38,241 nt of DNA from JBQTIM01 sp052388135 (lineage in GTDB: Bacteria; Elusimicrobiota; Elusimicrobia; FEN-1173): positions 1 to 38,241 of the forward strand of contig JBQTIM010000123.1 in NCBI GenBank assembly GCA_052388135.1, read 5' to 3'. The number at the start of each line of letters is the position of its first letter. The first letter of the stretch is position 1. Positions 23,813 to 31,819 of the stretch are shown piece after piece. A program made the translations under genes and the position numbers. The notes under the pieces were generated by a model. That model worked only from the letters and a program-made list of their open reading frames with translations, was not told the DNA's origin and did not search any database.

Positions 23813-24519
23813 GAGCGCTTTCCCGCGCGGGCCGGCGCTCCGCCGTTCTCCCGCCGCACGATGTTCACCAGTTCCAAGACGTCGTTGATCTCGTAGTCCG
23901 CGCCGGACGCTTTGGTGTTGAACTCGTCGCCGTAGCGGGCGAAGCAGGTGCGCATGCCCACGGCTTTGGCGCCCACCATGTCGCGCTCGGCCCAATCGCC
24001 GATCATGATGACCTCGCCCGCCTCCACGCCCAAAATCTCCAGGGCGCGGCGGAAGGGCTTGGGGCTGGGCTTCTTCTCCCCCGTGTCGTCGAAGGACACC
24101 ACGTCGTCGAAATAATGCTGGATGCCCATCTGCACCACCCGCATCCACACCTGGAGGCGCGGCGCGTCCGACACCACGACCATTTTAATCCCCATCTTCG
24201 CCAGGTCGTTGAGGGCGATGTGAACATGGGGATAAAGCGCCATGTGCCCCTGCTTCGCGCGGCGGTAGCCCACGATGCCCGCCGCCAAAATTTTGTAGTT
24301 GATCTTGCCGAATTCCTGGGTGAGCACCTTGTCGAAAACGTTCTGGTCTTCGATGCCTTCCTTGTCATACACCTTGTAAATTTTTTCCACCATGCGCTCC
24401 TTGGGCATGTCGAGGCCGGAGTCCACCATGGCCTCCGCCGCCGCCTCCACGGCGGCGCGCTTGGCCCGCATGAAGTCCATGAGGGTGTTGTCGAAATCGA
24501 AGATGACGGCTTTAATCAT
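23809..24519 (-). CDS. HAD-family hydrolase
   Basis: A 236-residue haloacid dehalogenase-type phosphatase. Motif I is FDFDNTL with nucleophile D8 and acid D10. Motif II is the serine of VVVSDAPR. The lysine of KKPSPKPF is motif III, and GDWAERDM is motif IV. A helical cap lies between about residues 16 and 90. Such enzymes act on small phosphorylated metabolites; the substrate cannot be told. ATG at 24519 is the family-like start (MIKAVIFDFDNTL). It is the first gene of the coupled run that continues into the exported ComEC-type protein, and lies just downstream of a leader rich in hairpins. Confidence 0.88.
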   Translation of the reverse strand: MIKAVIFDFDNTLMDFMRAKRAAVEAAAEAMVDSGLDMPKERMVEKIYKVYDKEGIEDQNVFDKVLTQEFGKINYKILAAGIVGYRRAKQGHMALYPHVHIALNDLAKMGIKMVVVSDAPRLQVWMRVVQMGIQHYFDDVVSFDDTGEKKPSPKPFRRALEILGVEAGEVIMIGDWAERDMVGAKAVGMRTCFARYGDEFNTKASGADYEINDVLELVNIVRRENGGAPARAGKRS

Positions 24520-24523
24520 ATAG

Positions 24524-24597
24524 GGGACACCGGCATGTCCCAGGGGCTCCACCCCTGGACCCGGCCATACTTTCTTTTTGCTTGTCCAAAAAGAAAG
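24524..24597. repeat. Three inverted repeats in the leader of the HAD gene
   Basis: Reading the plus strand: GGGACA at 24524-24529 pairs with TGTCCC at 24536-24541; CCAGGGG at 24540-24546 pairs with CCCCTGG at 24552-24558; and an 11-base arm CTTTCTTTTTG at 24570-24580 pairs perfectly with CAAAAAGAAAG at 24587-24597 around a 6-base loop. They fill much of the 153-base gap between the methylthioadenosine phosphorylase and HAD genes. None is followed by a clear U-tract on the minus strand. Confidence 0.8.
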
Positions 24598-24672
24598 GTC
24601 GGGCCTCCCTCTCCGCAAAAAGGGCGCGCTCAAAACGCCACAGGGGGGCCCGAAAATTAAGTCTGGGAAAAA

Positions 24673-25557
24673 TCATGTCTTGAAATACTTTCCAATAAAC
24701 AGATCCAGCTTTTTCCGGGTCACGGGGTTCATGGCGCCGGGCTGGGTGAAGACGGCGAACTTGAGGGCGGAGGCGCAGGGGCATTCCCGCGGCGCCTGCA
24801 GGCGCGGCAGGGCCTGCCGGATGAGCTTCTTCACGTTCTCCACGTTGGCCTGCAGGGTGGCCACCACGCGCTCCACCGACACCTCTTCCCCCTCCTTCCA
24901 CACGTCGTAGTCCGTCACCAGGGAAACGCTGGAGTAGCAAATCTCGGCTTCCCGGGCCAGTTTCGCCTCGGGCAGGACGGTCATACCCACGACGGAGAAA
25001 CCCAGTTTGCGGTTCACCTCGGACTCCGCCACCGTGGAGAAGGCCGGCCCCTCGATGCAGACGTAGACGCCGCCGCGATGGGTCGTCACGCCGGCGGCCT
25101 CGGCGCTTTCGGCCAGGACGGGCGACAGGGCCGGGCAGAAGGGCCGGTCGAAAGACACGTGACCGACCACGCCGCCGCCGAAAAAGGTGGACACGCGCAG
25201 GCGCGTGCGGTCGAAAATTTGATCCGGGATGACGAAATGCCGCGGGGCCAGTTCTTCCTTCAGGCTGCCGCAGGCTCCCACGCCGATGATGCGCTCCACA
25301 CCCAGCGACTTCAGCGCGTAAATGTTGGCCCGGGCGGGAATCTCCGTAGGCAGAATGCGGTGGCCGCGGCCGTGGCGCGGCAGGAAGGCGCAGCGCACGC
25401 CTTCCAGGCGGCCGGTGATGATGGCGTCGGAAGGCGCCCCGAAGGGCGTTTTGACGCGGACTTCTTTCAAATCTTCAATGCCCGGAATATCGTAGAGCCC
25501 GCTGCCGCCGATGACGGCCAGTTTGACCGGCTCGGGCCGGGACGCTTTTTTTGCCAT
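24673..25557 (-). CDS. mtnP: S-methyl-5'-thioadenosine phosphorylase
   Basis: Phosphorolysis of 5'-methylthioadenosine to adenine and methylthioribose 1-phosphate, a salvage step after polyamine or SAM use. The 294 residues and motifs fit the family: GGSGLYDIPG at 17-26, phosphate-binding PRHGRGHRILPTEIPARANI, EGPAFSTVAES, GMTVLPEAKLAREAEICY and the base-binding SLVTDYDVW. The last favours MTA phosphorylase over general purine nucleoside phosphorylase. ATG at 25557 has a good AAGGAG eight bases upstream. The gene stands alone, with gaps on both sides. Confidence 0.92.
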   Translation of the reverse strand: MAKKASRPEPVKLAVIGGSGLYDIPGIEDLKEVRVKTPFGAPSDAIITGRLEGVRCAFLPRHGRGHRILPTEIPARANIYALKSLGVERIIGVGACGSLKEELAPRHFVIPDQIFDRTRLRVSTFFGGGVVGHVSFDRPFCPALSPVLAESAEAAGVTTHRGGVYVCIEGPAFSTVAESEVNRKLGFSVVGMTVLPEAKLAREAEICYSSVSLVTDYDVWKEGEEVSVERVVATLQANVENVKKLIRQALPRLQAPRECPCASALKFAVFTQPGAMNPVTRKKLDLFIGKYFKT

Positions 25558-25593
25558 AGGAACGCTCCTTTTCCGTTAGAGAATCAGCGAAAG

Positions 25594-25620
25594 TGTATAA
25601 AATCGCCGGTTTGAAATGAA
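25594..25620 (-). promoter_or_regulatory. Possible promoter of mtnP
   Basis: On the minus strand, TTCATT (25615-25620) and TATACA (25594-25599) are separated by 15 bases in an AT-rich patch just upstream of the ribosome-binding site. The boxes are approximate and the spacer is short, so this is a weak call. Confidence 0.22.
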
Positions 25621-25630
25621 GCGCGGCGGA

Positions 25631-26119
25631 TCAGAGCGGCGGAAAGGGCATGACCATGCCCGCCAAACGAACGCACACGTAGGCCAGCGCGCCGGCCAGC
25701 AAGTCGTCGGCGACGACGCCCCAGCCGCCGGGCAGGCGGGCGGCCGCCCGGCCCCAGGGGCCCTTGAGCACGTCGAACACGCGGAAGAAAACGAGACCCA
25801 GGACCATGGGCGCCGCGGCCCGGGGAAGAAAAAGAGCGGCCGTCCAGACGCCGGCCACCTCGTCGATGATGATGCGCGGATCGTCGTGAGCGCCGTAGAA
25901 TTTTTCGGCCCAATGGCTCGCCCAGATGGAAAACGCCGCCGCCGTCGCCAGGGCCGCCCAAGCGGGCCAGCCGCCCGGAGGCATGACCCAAAGGATCGCC
26001 CACCCGGCCAGGCTTCCCAACAGGCCGCCGCCCTTCCATTTTTTATGAGGAACCAGGCGGTAAGGGATGTGGCTGAGATAACACAGGCTGGCCGAGGCGA
26101 GGATGAACGCTCGGAACAT
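25631..26119 (-). CDS. pgpA: Phosphatidylglycerophosphatase A
   Basis: Removes the phosphate from phosphatidylglycerol phosphate to give phosphatidylglycerol at the inner membrane. The 162 residues contain the PgpA signatures: GGGLLGSLAGW (30-40), DDPRIIIDEVAG (79-90), FFRVFDVLKGPW (111-122) and GGWGVVADDLLAGALA (131-146), with hydrophobic segments between. The gene follows pgsA on the same strand, giving the two consecutive enzymes of phosphatidylglycerol synthesis with a 75-base gap. Confidence 0.9.
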   Translation of the reverse strand: MFRAFILASASLCYLSHIPYRLVPHKKWKGGGLLGSLAGWAILWVMPPGGWPAWAALATAAAFSIWASHWAEKFYGAHDDPRIIIDEVAGVWTAALFLPRAAAPMVLGLVFFRVFDVLKGPWGRAAARLPGGWGVVADDLLAGALAYVCVRLAGMVMPFPPL

Positions 26120-26194
26120 GGGATCAGCCCTCGGCTGCGGGAAAACCGCGCCCGGCGGCCCGTCCGACGGTCTTCGTTCCGGCGGCCGGGCCGA

Positions 26195-26815
26195 TCAGAC
26201 GCTTTGCCGGAGCAGCGCCTTGTGCTGGCGCAAATAGCCCACGCCGGTGATGAGGGAGAAAAGCGTGGCGATGAAGGCCATCCAATAGGGCGTCCATTCC
26301 AGCAGGCGGGCGGAGGCGGCGCGCCAGCCCGGCTCGGCGTGGAGCGCCTGCAGGTCGATCTCGCCGAAGCGGCCCAGGACCGAGTTGATGATGAGCGTGA
26401 CGAGGATGGTGAGGATGGCGGTGATTTGCACCGTGGTCTTGAACTTCCCGCCCTCGTCGGCGCCGATGATGCGGCCCTGCGCCGCGGCCAGGGACCTCAA
26501 CCCCGTGATGAGGAACTCCCGCCCGACGATGAGCACCACCATCCAGGCCGGGATGTGGATTTCAGGCAGCTCCACGAACGAGATGAAAGCCGCGGTGACG
26601 ATGAGCTTGTCCGCCAGCGGATCGAGGAAGGTGCCCAGGGGCGTGATGAGGTTGTACTTGCGGGCCAGGTAGCCGTCGTAAAGGTCCGTGATGCCGGCGC
26701 CGATGAATATGAGCAGGGCCAGGATGCGCGTGTAGACGTTGTCCGTGTAGGTGAAAATCATGAAAAGGGGCACGAGCAGGAGGCGGGCGACGGTGAGCCG
26801 GTTGGGGAGGTTCAT
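26195..26815 (-). CDS. pgsA: CDP-diacylglycerol-glycerol-3-phosphate 3-phosphatidyltransferase
   Basis: Forms phosphatidylglycerol phosphate from CDP-diacylglycerol and glycerol 3-phosphate. The CDP-alcohol phosphotransferase motif is complete: D44, D47-G48, A51-R52, G61, D65 and D69. The 206-residue length and hydrophobic segments at the N-terminus, near 31-43, around 85-97 and near 125-145 fit PgsA. It lies between the RodZ-like gene (85-base gap) and pgpA, whose product acts next in the pathway. Confidence 0.93.
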   Translation of the reverse strand: MNLPNRLTVARLLLVPLFMIFTYTDNVYTRILALLIFIGAGITDLYDGYLARKYNLITPLGTFLDPLADKLIVTAAFISFVELPEIHIPAWMVVLIVGREFLITGLRSLAAAQGRIIGADEGGKFKTTVQITAILTILVTLIINSVLGRFGEIDLQALHAEPGWRAASARLLEWTPYWMAFIATLFSLITGVGYLRQHKALLRQSV

Positions 26816-26900
26816 GGCTTGATCGGAAAGCGGAAAGAGGCGGACGCTCGCGCGGCGGCCGGACGGCCGGCGCCGGACGTTCCGCCGGAAACGCCGCGCC

Positions 26901-27806
26901 TCACTCCGCGGCCGGCGGGCCGGGCGGGACCAGAGAAGGGCCCGTGGTGCCGGGAAGCAAGGGTCCGAGGACGGGCGCCGGCCGTGGACGGCGGCGGCGG
27001 CGCGGCTGGCCGTCGGGGCCCAGATCCGCCGCGGCGGCGGTCGAAACAGCCGGCGGCGCGGCCGGGCGGGCGGTTTCCCTGGCTTCCCCGCCGGACGCCT
27101 TTTCGGACGCCGACCACGCCAGCTCCTTCGCGTTATCGCGCTCGAGCTTCAAAGGCAGGCCGTCCACCTCGGCGGACAGCGAGGCCAGGTCAGCCGCCTG
27201 CACGCGGAACGAAGTTTCCGCCGGCCAGGCTTTGCGGGCGTCCTTGGAAAGAATGCCTTCGAAGCGCACTTGCCCGTCGGCCCAGATCCGGGCCCAGGTG
27301 GATTCCCGGGCGAGGACCTCCAGGCGGTGCGTTCCGGCCTCGGAAAAAGTCGATGTTCCGCCTTCGATTTCAAAGGCGGCTTCCGTCCCGGGCGCGGCCG
27401 CCGGCCCCTTCTGCTGAGCGCGGCTGAAAAAATAAAGCGCCGCCAAAACCCCGGCCAGCAGGACCAGGAACAGGGCCTCCGCGCGGAACGGCTTGCCGGC
27501 CCCCTCCGGCTCCACGGCGGGGGAACCCGCCTGGCGGATCACCGGCGGCGCGCCCGCGCCGCGGAATTCCCGCAGTTTCTTCACCAACTCGCCGCCCTCC
27601 AGGTCCAGGTAATCGGCGTACTGCCGGAGGAAGCCCTCCAAATAAACCTTGGCGGGGAGTTCGTCCCAGCGGTCCTCCTCCAGCGCTTTGAGGAAGCGAT
27701 GGGAAATGCGCGTGTCTTGAGCCGCGCGCTCCAGAGTGAGCTCTTTCTGGCGGCGGCGGTTGCGAAGGGTTTCCCCCAGGCCTATGAACGAAGCGGGTTC
27801 GGGCAT
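26901..27806 (-). CDS. RodZ-like cytoskeletal membrane protein
   Basis: A 301-residue protein with an N-terminal helix-turn-helix of the HTH_25 type (about 7-80, with LGETLRNRRRQKELTLERAA and VYLEGFLRQYADYL), a single transmembrane helix at about 110-127, and a periplasmic domain of RodZ C-terminal character (about 148-240, with WARIWADGQVRFEGIL). A low-complexity arginine- and proline-rich tail closes it. RodZ links MreB filaments to the wall-synthesis machinery. ATG at 27806 starts five bases after the ftsK stop, so ftsK and this gene are probably co-transcribed. Confidence 0.85.
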   Translation of the reverse strand: MPEPASFIGLGETLRNRRRQKELTLERAAQDTRISHRFLKALEEDRWDELPAKVYLEGFLRQYADYLDLEGGELVKKLREFRGAGAPPVIRQAGSPAVEPEGAGKPFRAEALFLVLLAGVLAALYFFSRAQQKGPAAAPGTEAAFEIEGGTSTFSEAGTHRLEVLARESTWARIWADGQVRFEGILSKDARKAWPAETSFRVQAADLASLSAEVDGLPLKLERDNAKELAWSASEKASGGEARETARPAAPPAVSTAAAADLGPDGQPRRRRRPRPAPVLGPLLPGTTGPSLVPPGPPAAE

Positions 27807-27811
27807 GACGG

Positions 27812-30043
27812 TCAGCCGATTCTCATATAATCATCGATTTTATCAAAATAGATTTCCCAGCGGTTCGTTCCGTCGGGCTTGTGGATGAACCCGCGCACCT
27901 CCAGCAGGGACAGCACGTTGGTGGCCCGGGCCGAGGAGCCGAAATGCGCCTTGAGCAGGTCCTGCGACACGCGCTTTCGCTCGAGGATGAGCCGCAAGGC
28001 CTGGTCCAGCTCGCCCTTGGTCTCCGCGTCCTCGTCGGCGGCCTGGGCGGCGGCGATCTTGGCGAAGATGTCCTCGTAGCGGGGCTTGGCCTGCTGCTTG
28101 GCGAACTCGGCCACGGCCGACACCTCCGCTTCGGACACGAAGGCTCCCTGCAGGCGGATGGGCTCGGGCGCGCCGGCCGGCAGGAACAGCATATCCCCTT
28201 TGCCCACCAGCGCCTCGGCGCCCACGGTGTCCAGGATGACGCGGGAATCGATCTGGGAGGCGACCCGCAGGGCGATGCGCGCCGGCAGGTTGGCCTTGAT
28301 CACGCCCGTGATGACGTCCACCGACGGGCGCTGGGTGGCCAGCACCAGGTGGATGCCCACCGCGCGGGCCATCTGCGCCAGGCGCTGGATGGAATCCTCC
28401 ACCTCGCGGGTGGCCACCAGCATGAGGTCCGCCAGCTCGTCGATGATCACCACGATGTAATACTCCGGCGGCAAACCGTTGGCGACGCGCTTCTCGTTGT
28501 AGCCTTCGATGTTGCGCACGTTGGATTTGGCGAAAAGCTCGTAGCGGAACTCCATCACCTTCACCAGGCGCGCCAGGGCCTTGGCGGCCTCCTTGGGCTG
28601 CGTGATGACCTGGGCGCCGTCCGGCCCCGTGCGCGGGTCGTACATGTGCGGGATGCCGTCGTAGCCCGGCAGCTCGAGCCGCTTGGGATCGATGAGCATG
28701 AACTTCACCCGGTCCGGCTCGGCGTGCATCAAGATGGACGTGATCAGCGCGTGGATGCAGACGGATTTTCCCGCGCCCGTGGCCCCCGCCACCAGCAGGT
28801 GCGGCATGGCCGCCAGGTCCGCCACGCTGGGCTCGCCCGAGGACGTTTTCCCCAAGGCGAAGGTGAGCGGCGAGCGCGCGTTCTGGAAGCTGGGATGGGA
28901 CAGAATTTCCTTCAGAACGACGGTGGCGGAATCCGAGTTGGGGATCTCCACGCCCACGGCGCCCTTGCCGGGGATGGGCGCCAGGACCCGCACCCGCGTG
29001 GCCCGCATGGCCAAAGCGATATCATCGGAGAGGGCCACGATGGAGCTGATCTTCACGCCCGGCGCCGGCTCCAAATCGTAGCGCGTGATGACGGGGCCGG
29101 GGTGGATGTCCGTCACGCGGGCGGAGACGCCGAAGTTGCCCAACGTCTGCTCCAGGAGGCGTGCCTTGGCGATCAAATCCTGCTGGGATTGGCCGCGGCC
29201 CTGGGAAGAAGGTTCCTTCAAGAGGGACAGGGGCGGCAGCCGGTAGGGCTCCGCTGGAACGGATTCCGCCGGCGATTCCGAGGACGCGGCGGGCGCAGAC
29301 GGCGCGGCGGCGCGGGCCGGTTCGGGCCGCGCGGGCGGGGGCGCGGCGGGAAGAGCGTCGCCGTTTTTCGCCGGCTCTCCCTTGACGGGAGCCGGCCGGG
29401 AAACCGGCGGCATGGAGATCTGGGGCACCACCGGCTCCAAGACGCGGGACGCCGCCGCCAAAGGACGGGGCTTCACCACGGGCGGTTTCTTTTCGGCCGC
29501 GCGCCCGCGGGCTTGCCGCCATTCCACCCAAACGGCTTTCAGGCGCGCCGCCGCGGCGTGCAAAACCGCCGCCGGCGCGACGCGGAACAAACCGCAAAGC
29601 GTCAGGCCCAGGGCGGCCAGCGAGACGATCCAAGCCCCGGGCGTCCCCAACAGCCGCGCCAGAAATTCAGCCCCGGAGAGGCCCAGCGCCCCGCCGTAGT
29701 TTCGGCCGAAAGCCGCCCGGCCGAAAAGGGACAGCAAAGCGTCGGAAAAAAGGAAAAACGACGACCACAAAACCAACCGCAGGGCGAACTGGGGCCAGGA
29801 TTTGGAAACGGCCAGGCGGAACCCGGCGTAGACGGCCCAGAGCGGCACCAAGGCCCGCAGGCTCCCGAAGGCCCAGGCCAGGCCGCCCTTCACGTGCCGT
29901 CCCCATTCGCCGGCCGGAAAGAGAACGCAATAAAACGCCACGGCGCCGGCGGCCATGAGAGCCACGCCCAGGGCCTCCTGGCGGCGGCGTTTGTCTTTCT
30001 GCCGGCTTCTCGCCGATGCTTTCAAGTATACGGTCCTATCCAT
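27812..30043 (-). CDS. ftsK: DNA translocase FtsK/SpoIIIE
   Basis: Septal DNA pump that clears chromosomes during division. The 743-residue protein has four or so N-terminal transmembrane segments (between about 24 and 155), a proline- and alanine-rich linker (about 180-275), and the motor domain with Walker A GATGAGKS at 420-427 and Walker B VVIIDELADL near 531-540. A C-terminal winged-helix gamma domain (about 680-740, with ALRLILERKRVSQDLLKAHF) normally reads orienting sites. ATG at 30043. The 80 bases upstream are AT-rich and probably contain the promoter. Confidence 0.95.
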   Translation of the reverse strand: MDRTVYLKASARSRQKDKRRRQEALGVALMAAGAVAFYCVLFPAGEWGRHVKGGLAWAFGSLRALVPLWAVYAGFRLAVSKSWPQFALRLVLWSSFFLFSDALLSLFGRAAFGRNYGGALGLSGAEFLARLLGTPGAWIVSLAALGLTLCGLFRVAPAAVLHAAAARLKAVWVEWRQARGRAAEKKPPVVKPRPLAAASRVLEPVVPQISMPPVSRPAPVKGEPAKNGDALPAAPPPARPEPARAAAPSAPAASSESPAESVPAEPYRLPPLSLLKEPSSQGRGQSQQDLIAKARLLEQTLGNFGVSARVTDIHPGPVITRYDLEPAPGVKISSIVALSDDIALAMRATRVRVLAPIPGKGAVGVEIPNSDSATVVLKEILSHPSFQNARSPLTFALGKTSSGEPSVADLAAMPHLLVAGATGAGKSVCIHALITSILMHAEPDRVKFMLIDPKRLELPGYDGIPHMYDPRTGPDGAQVITQPKEAAKALARLVKVMEFRYELFAKSNVRNIEGYNEKRVANGLPPEYYIVVIIDELADLMLVATREVEDSIQRLAQMARAVGIHLVLATQRPSVDVITGVIKANLPARIALRVASQIDSRVILDTVGAEALVGKGDMLFLPAGAPEPIRLQGAFVSEAEVSAVAEFAKQQAKPRYEDIFAKIAAAQAADEDAETKGELDQALRLILERKRVSQDLLKAHFGSSARATNVLSLLEVRGFIHKPDGTNRWEIYFDKIDDYMRIG

Positions 30044-30123
30044 GGATCACCCGCTTTGCAAAATATGAGCGCATCGAAATACAAGATACCAAAAAAACGC
30101 GGCTGAGGTTTTTCACCGAGAAC
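30044..30123 (-). promoter_or_regulatory. AT-rich ftsK leader, probable promoter region
   Basis: This 80-base gap is much richer in A and T than its surroundings. On the minus strand, TTGGTA followed 18 bases later by TCATAT could serve as -35 and -10, and a run of seven T lies upstream. No exact promoter can be fixed. Confidence 0.25.
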
Positions 30124-30909
30124 TTAACGGGAGAGAGCCCAGATGCCGGCGGCGGCGCAATAGACGGCGAAAGGCCACAGCCGCCGCGCGCGCAGGAACC
30201 TCATCAGGCCGGACAGGGACACCCAGCCCGCGGCGAAGGACGCCAGAACCCCGGCCGACACGAGGACCGGGTCCAGCCCGGCCATGTCGCGGGCCATGAG
30301 CAAGGTGGCGCCGGCCACCGCCGGCACCGACATCAGGAAACTGAAGCGTCCCGCGTCCTCCCAGCGCCAGCCCAGAAGCAGCGCGACGGCGATGGTGGAA
30401 CCGCTCCGCGACAAACCCGGCCACACCGCCGCGCCTTGTGCCAGCCCCAGGACCGCCAAGTGCCACCAGGGCGCCTCCCACAAAGGCCGGCGCTCTCCCC
30501 GCCGGCCCGCCCAGTCCCCCGCCGACAGAAAAAGAGCCGTCAACAAAAATCCGATTCCCGCCGCGCCGAAGGACGCCACGGAGGCCTCCACGGATTCTTT
30601 CAAGGAAAGACCCACCGCGCCCGTGAACACCGTCGCCACGACGATGTAAAGCGCACGGCGCCGCTCCAACGCCCGGTCCGGCGTGTCCTGCGAAGACGCC
30701 AACGCCCGGATCATGGCCGCGAAGTCCTTGCGGAAGAAAAAAAGCACGGCCGCCAGGGTGCCGACGTGCAGGGCCACGTCCAGAGCCAAGGACGCGTCCT
30801 GGATGCGGAGCGCCGCCTGGAACAGAGTGAGGTGTCCGTCGGAGGAGATGGGGAAAAATTCCGTCACCCCCTGCACCAGGCCCAGAAGGACGGCTTGCCA
30901 GAAAGTCAT
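30124..30909 (-). CDS. uppP: Undecaprenyl-diphosphatase
   Basis: Membrane phosphatase that recycles the undecaprenyl carrier for cell-wall synthesis. The 261-residue polytopic protein has the two BacA/UppP signatures: QGVTEFFPISSDGHL near the N-terminus and WPGLSRSGSTI near the middle. The first normally reads ISS(T/S)GH; here aspartate replaces the T/S, a variant that should not remove the catalytic histidine or glutamate. ATG at 30909. It is separated from the winged-helix gene by about 90 G+C-rich bases with no recognisable feature. Confidence 0.93.
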   Translation of the reverse strand: MTFWQAVLLGLVQGVTEFFPISSDGHLTLFQAALRIQDASLALDVALHVGTLAAVLFFFRKDFAAMIRALASSQDTPDRALERRRALYIVVATVFTGAVGLSLKESVEASVASFGAAGIGFLLTALFLSAGDWAGRRGERRPLWEAPWWHLAVLGLAQGAAVWPGLSRSGSTIAVALLLGWRWEDAGRFSFLMSVPAVAGATLLMARDMAGLDPVLVSAGVLASFAAGWVSLSGLMRFLRARRLWPFAVYCAAAGIWALSR

Positions 30910-31000
30910 GGAAGGCGCGGACGGGAAAGCGCGGAGCGAACCAGGCGCGCGGACGGGCGCGGGCGGCTTGCGGCGCGGGATTTCGGCGCGGGCGCGCCGC

Positions 31001-31207
31001 TCAATCGCGCCTCAAAGCCACGCGGCGGCCGTTTTCATCGGAAAGCAGGCGGACTTTTCCCTCCCGGGCCAACCAGCCCAGGGCCAGGAAAAGAGAGCTT
31101 TGGGACATTTTCAGGGAGGCGCGCAGTTTGAGGGTCGACGTCTCGCCGTGCCATTCCAAATACTGCCAGACGGCGCCGGCGGCCTGGCCGATTTCGGGAT
31201 CCTGCAC
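31001..31207 (-). CDS. Small winged-helix DNA-binding protein (DUF2582-type)
   Basis: A 68-residue protein that looks like the winged helix-turn-helix family formerly DUF2582: IGQAAGAVWQYLEWHGETS, a recognition-helix-like SQSSLFLALGWLAREGKVRL, and a short wing. Function in this family is not established beyond presumed DNA binding. GTG at 31207 lies six bases after the accB stop, so it is probably translated from the accB message and might be an autoregulator of that unit. That is a guess from position. Confidence 0.8.
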   Translation of the reverse strand: MQDPEIGQAAGAVWQYLEWHGETSTLKLRASLKMSQSSLFLALGWLAREGKVRLLSDENGRRVALRRD

Positions 31208-31213
31208 GGTCGG

Positions 31214-31687
31214 CTAGGAAGCCGGGTCCACCAGGAACAAGCTCTGGCCTCCGGCCACGGGCTTGCCGTTCTCCGCCAAAATTTTGCGGATCACGCAGGG
31301 CCGGTCGGCGCGGATTTCGTTCATCACCTTCATGGCCTCCACGATGCAGAGCACCGCGCCCAGCGCCACTTGGTCGCCTTCCTTGACGAAGGCCGGCGAT
31401 TGGGGCGAGGGCGAGCGGTAGAAAATGCCCGCCAGAGGCGAAGCGATGGAATGAAACTGGTCCTGCTCGGGAGGGGGCGGAGCCGGAGCCGCCGGGCGAG
31501 CCGCGCGGACGGGCGCCGACGGAGCCGGCGCGAAAGGCTGTCCGGGCCGGGGCCGGGAGAGCTTGAGGTAAAAATCCCCTTCCTTCACCTCGAGCTCGTA
31601 AAGCCCCTCCTCCACCATGAGGTCGTAATACTTCCGCAGCTCCGCCGGAACGGAAGTCTTTTTCTTGTCGGAAGGCTTGTCAGTCAT
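31214..31687 (-). CDS. accB: Biotin carboxyl carrier protein of acetyl-CoA carboxylase
   Basis: Carries the biotin used to make malonyl-CoA for fatty-acid synthesis. The 157-residue protein has an N-terminal helical region, an alanine- and proline-rich linker (about 50-75), and a C-terminal biotinyl domain with IASPLAGIFYRSP and VEAMKVMNEI, placing the biotinylated lysine at K120. accC usually follows accB, but here the next gene is the small winged-helix protein and no biotin carboxylase is in the window. ATG at 31687. Confidence 0.94.
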   Translation of the reverse strand: MTDKPSDKKKTSVPAELRKYYDLMVEEGLYELEVKEGDFYLKLSRPRPGQPFAPAPSAPVRAARPAAPAPPPPEQDQFHSIASPLAGIFYRSPSPQSPAFVKEGDQVALGAVLCIVEAMKVMNEIRADRPCVIRKILAENGKPVAGGQSLFLVDPAS

Positions 31688-31700
31688 GGACGAATGGACC

Positions 31701-31811
31701 GCGTGAACAATGAATTGTGAATGGTGAATGGGAAAAAAGAAGACCCCGCAGCCTTTGATCGATGCCGGCCGTCGCCGTCTCCATTCACTGTTCCTTATTC
31801 ACCCTTCACGC
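31701..31811. repeat. Imperfect inverted repeat of TGAATGG-like heptads
   Basis: Arms of 31 bases at 31701-31731 and 31781-31811 match at 23 positions when one is reverse-complemented; the outer seven (GCGTGAA) and inner seven (TGAATGG) are perfect. It lies between pnp and accB. A 19-base stretch beginning at 31717 recurs with one mismatch upstream of truB at 38119, so this is a dispersed element. Confidence 0.75.
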
Positions 31812-31819
31812 CTTAAGAT

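Noticed and set aside
26812..27117. A 101-codon minus-strand frame whose stop overlaps the pgsA start as ATGA
   Set aside because: It lies mostly inside the RodZ-like gene in another frame and its arginine-glycine-rich translation looks like frame shadow; the overlap is probably chance.
27881..30106. A 741-codon plus-strand frame opposite ftsK
   Set aside because: Antisense shadow; the minus-strand product is a complete FtsK with Walker motifs.
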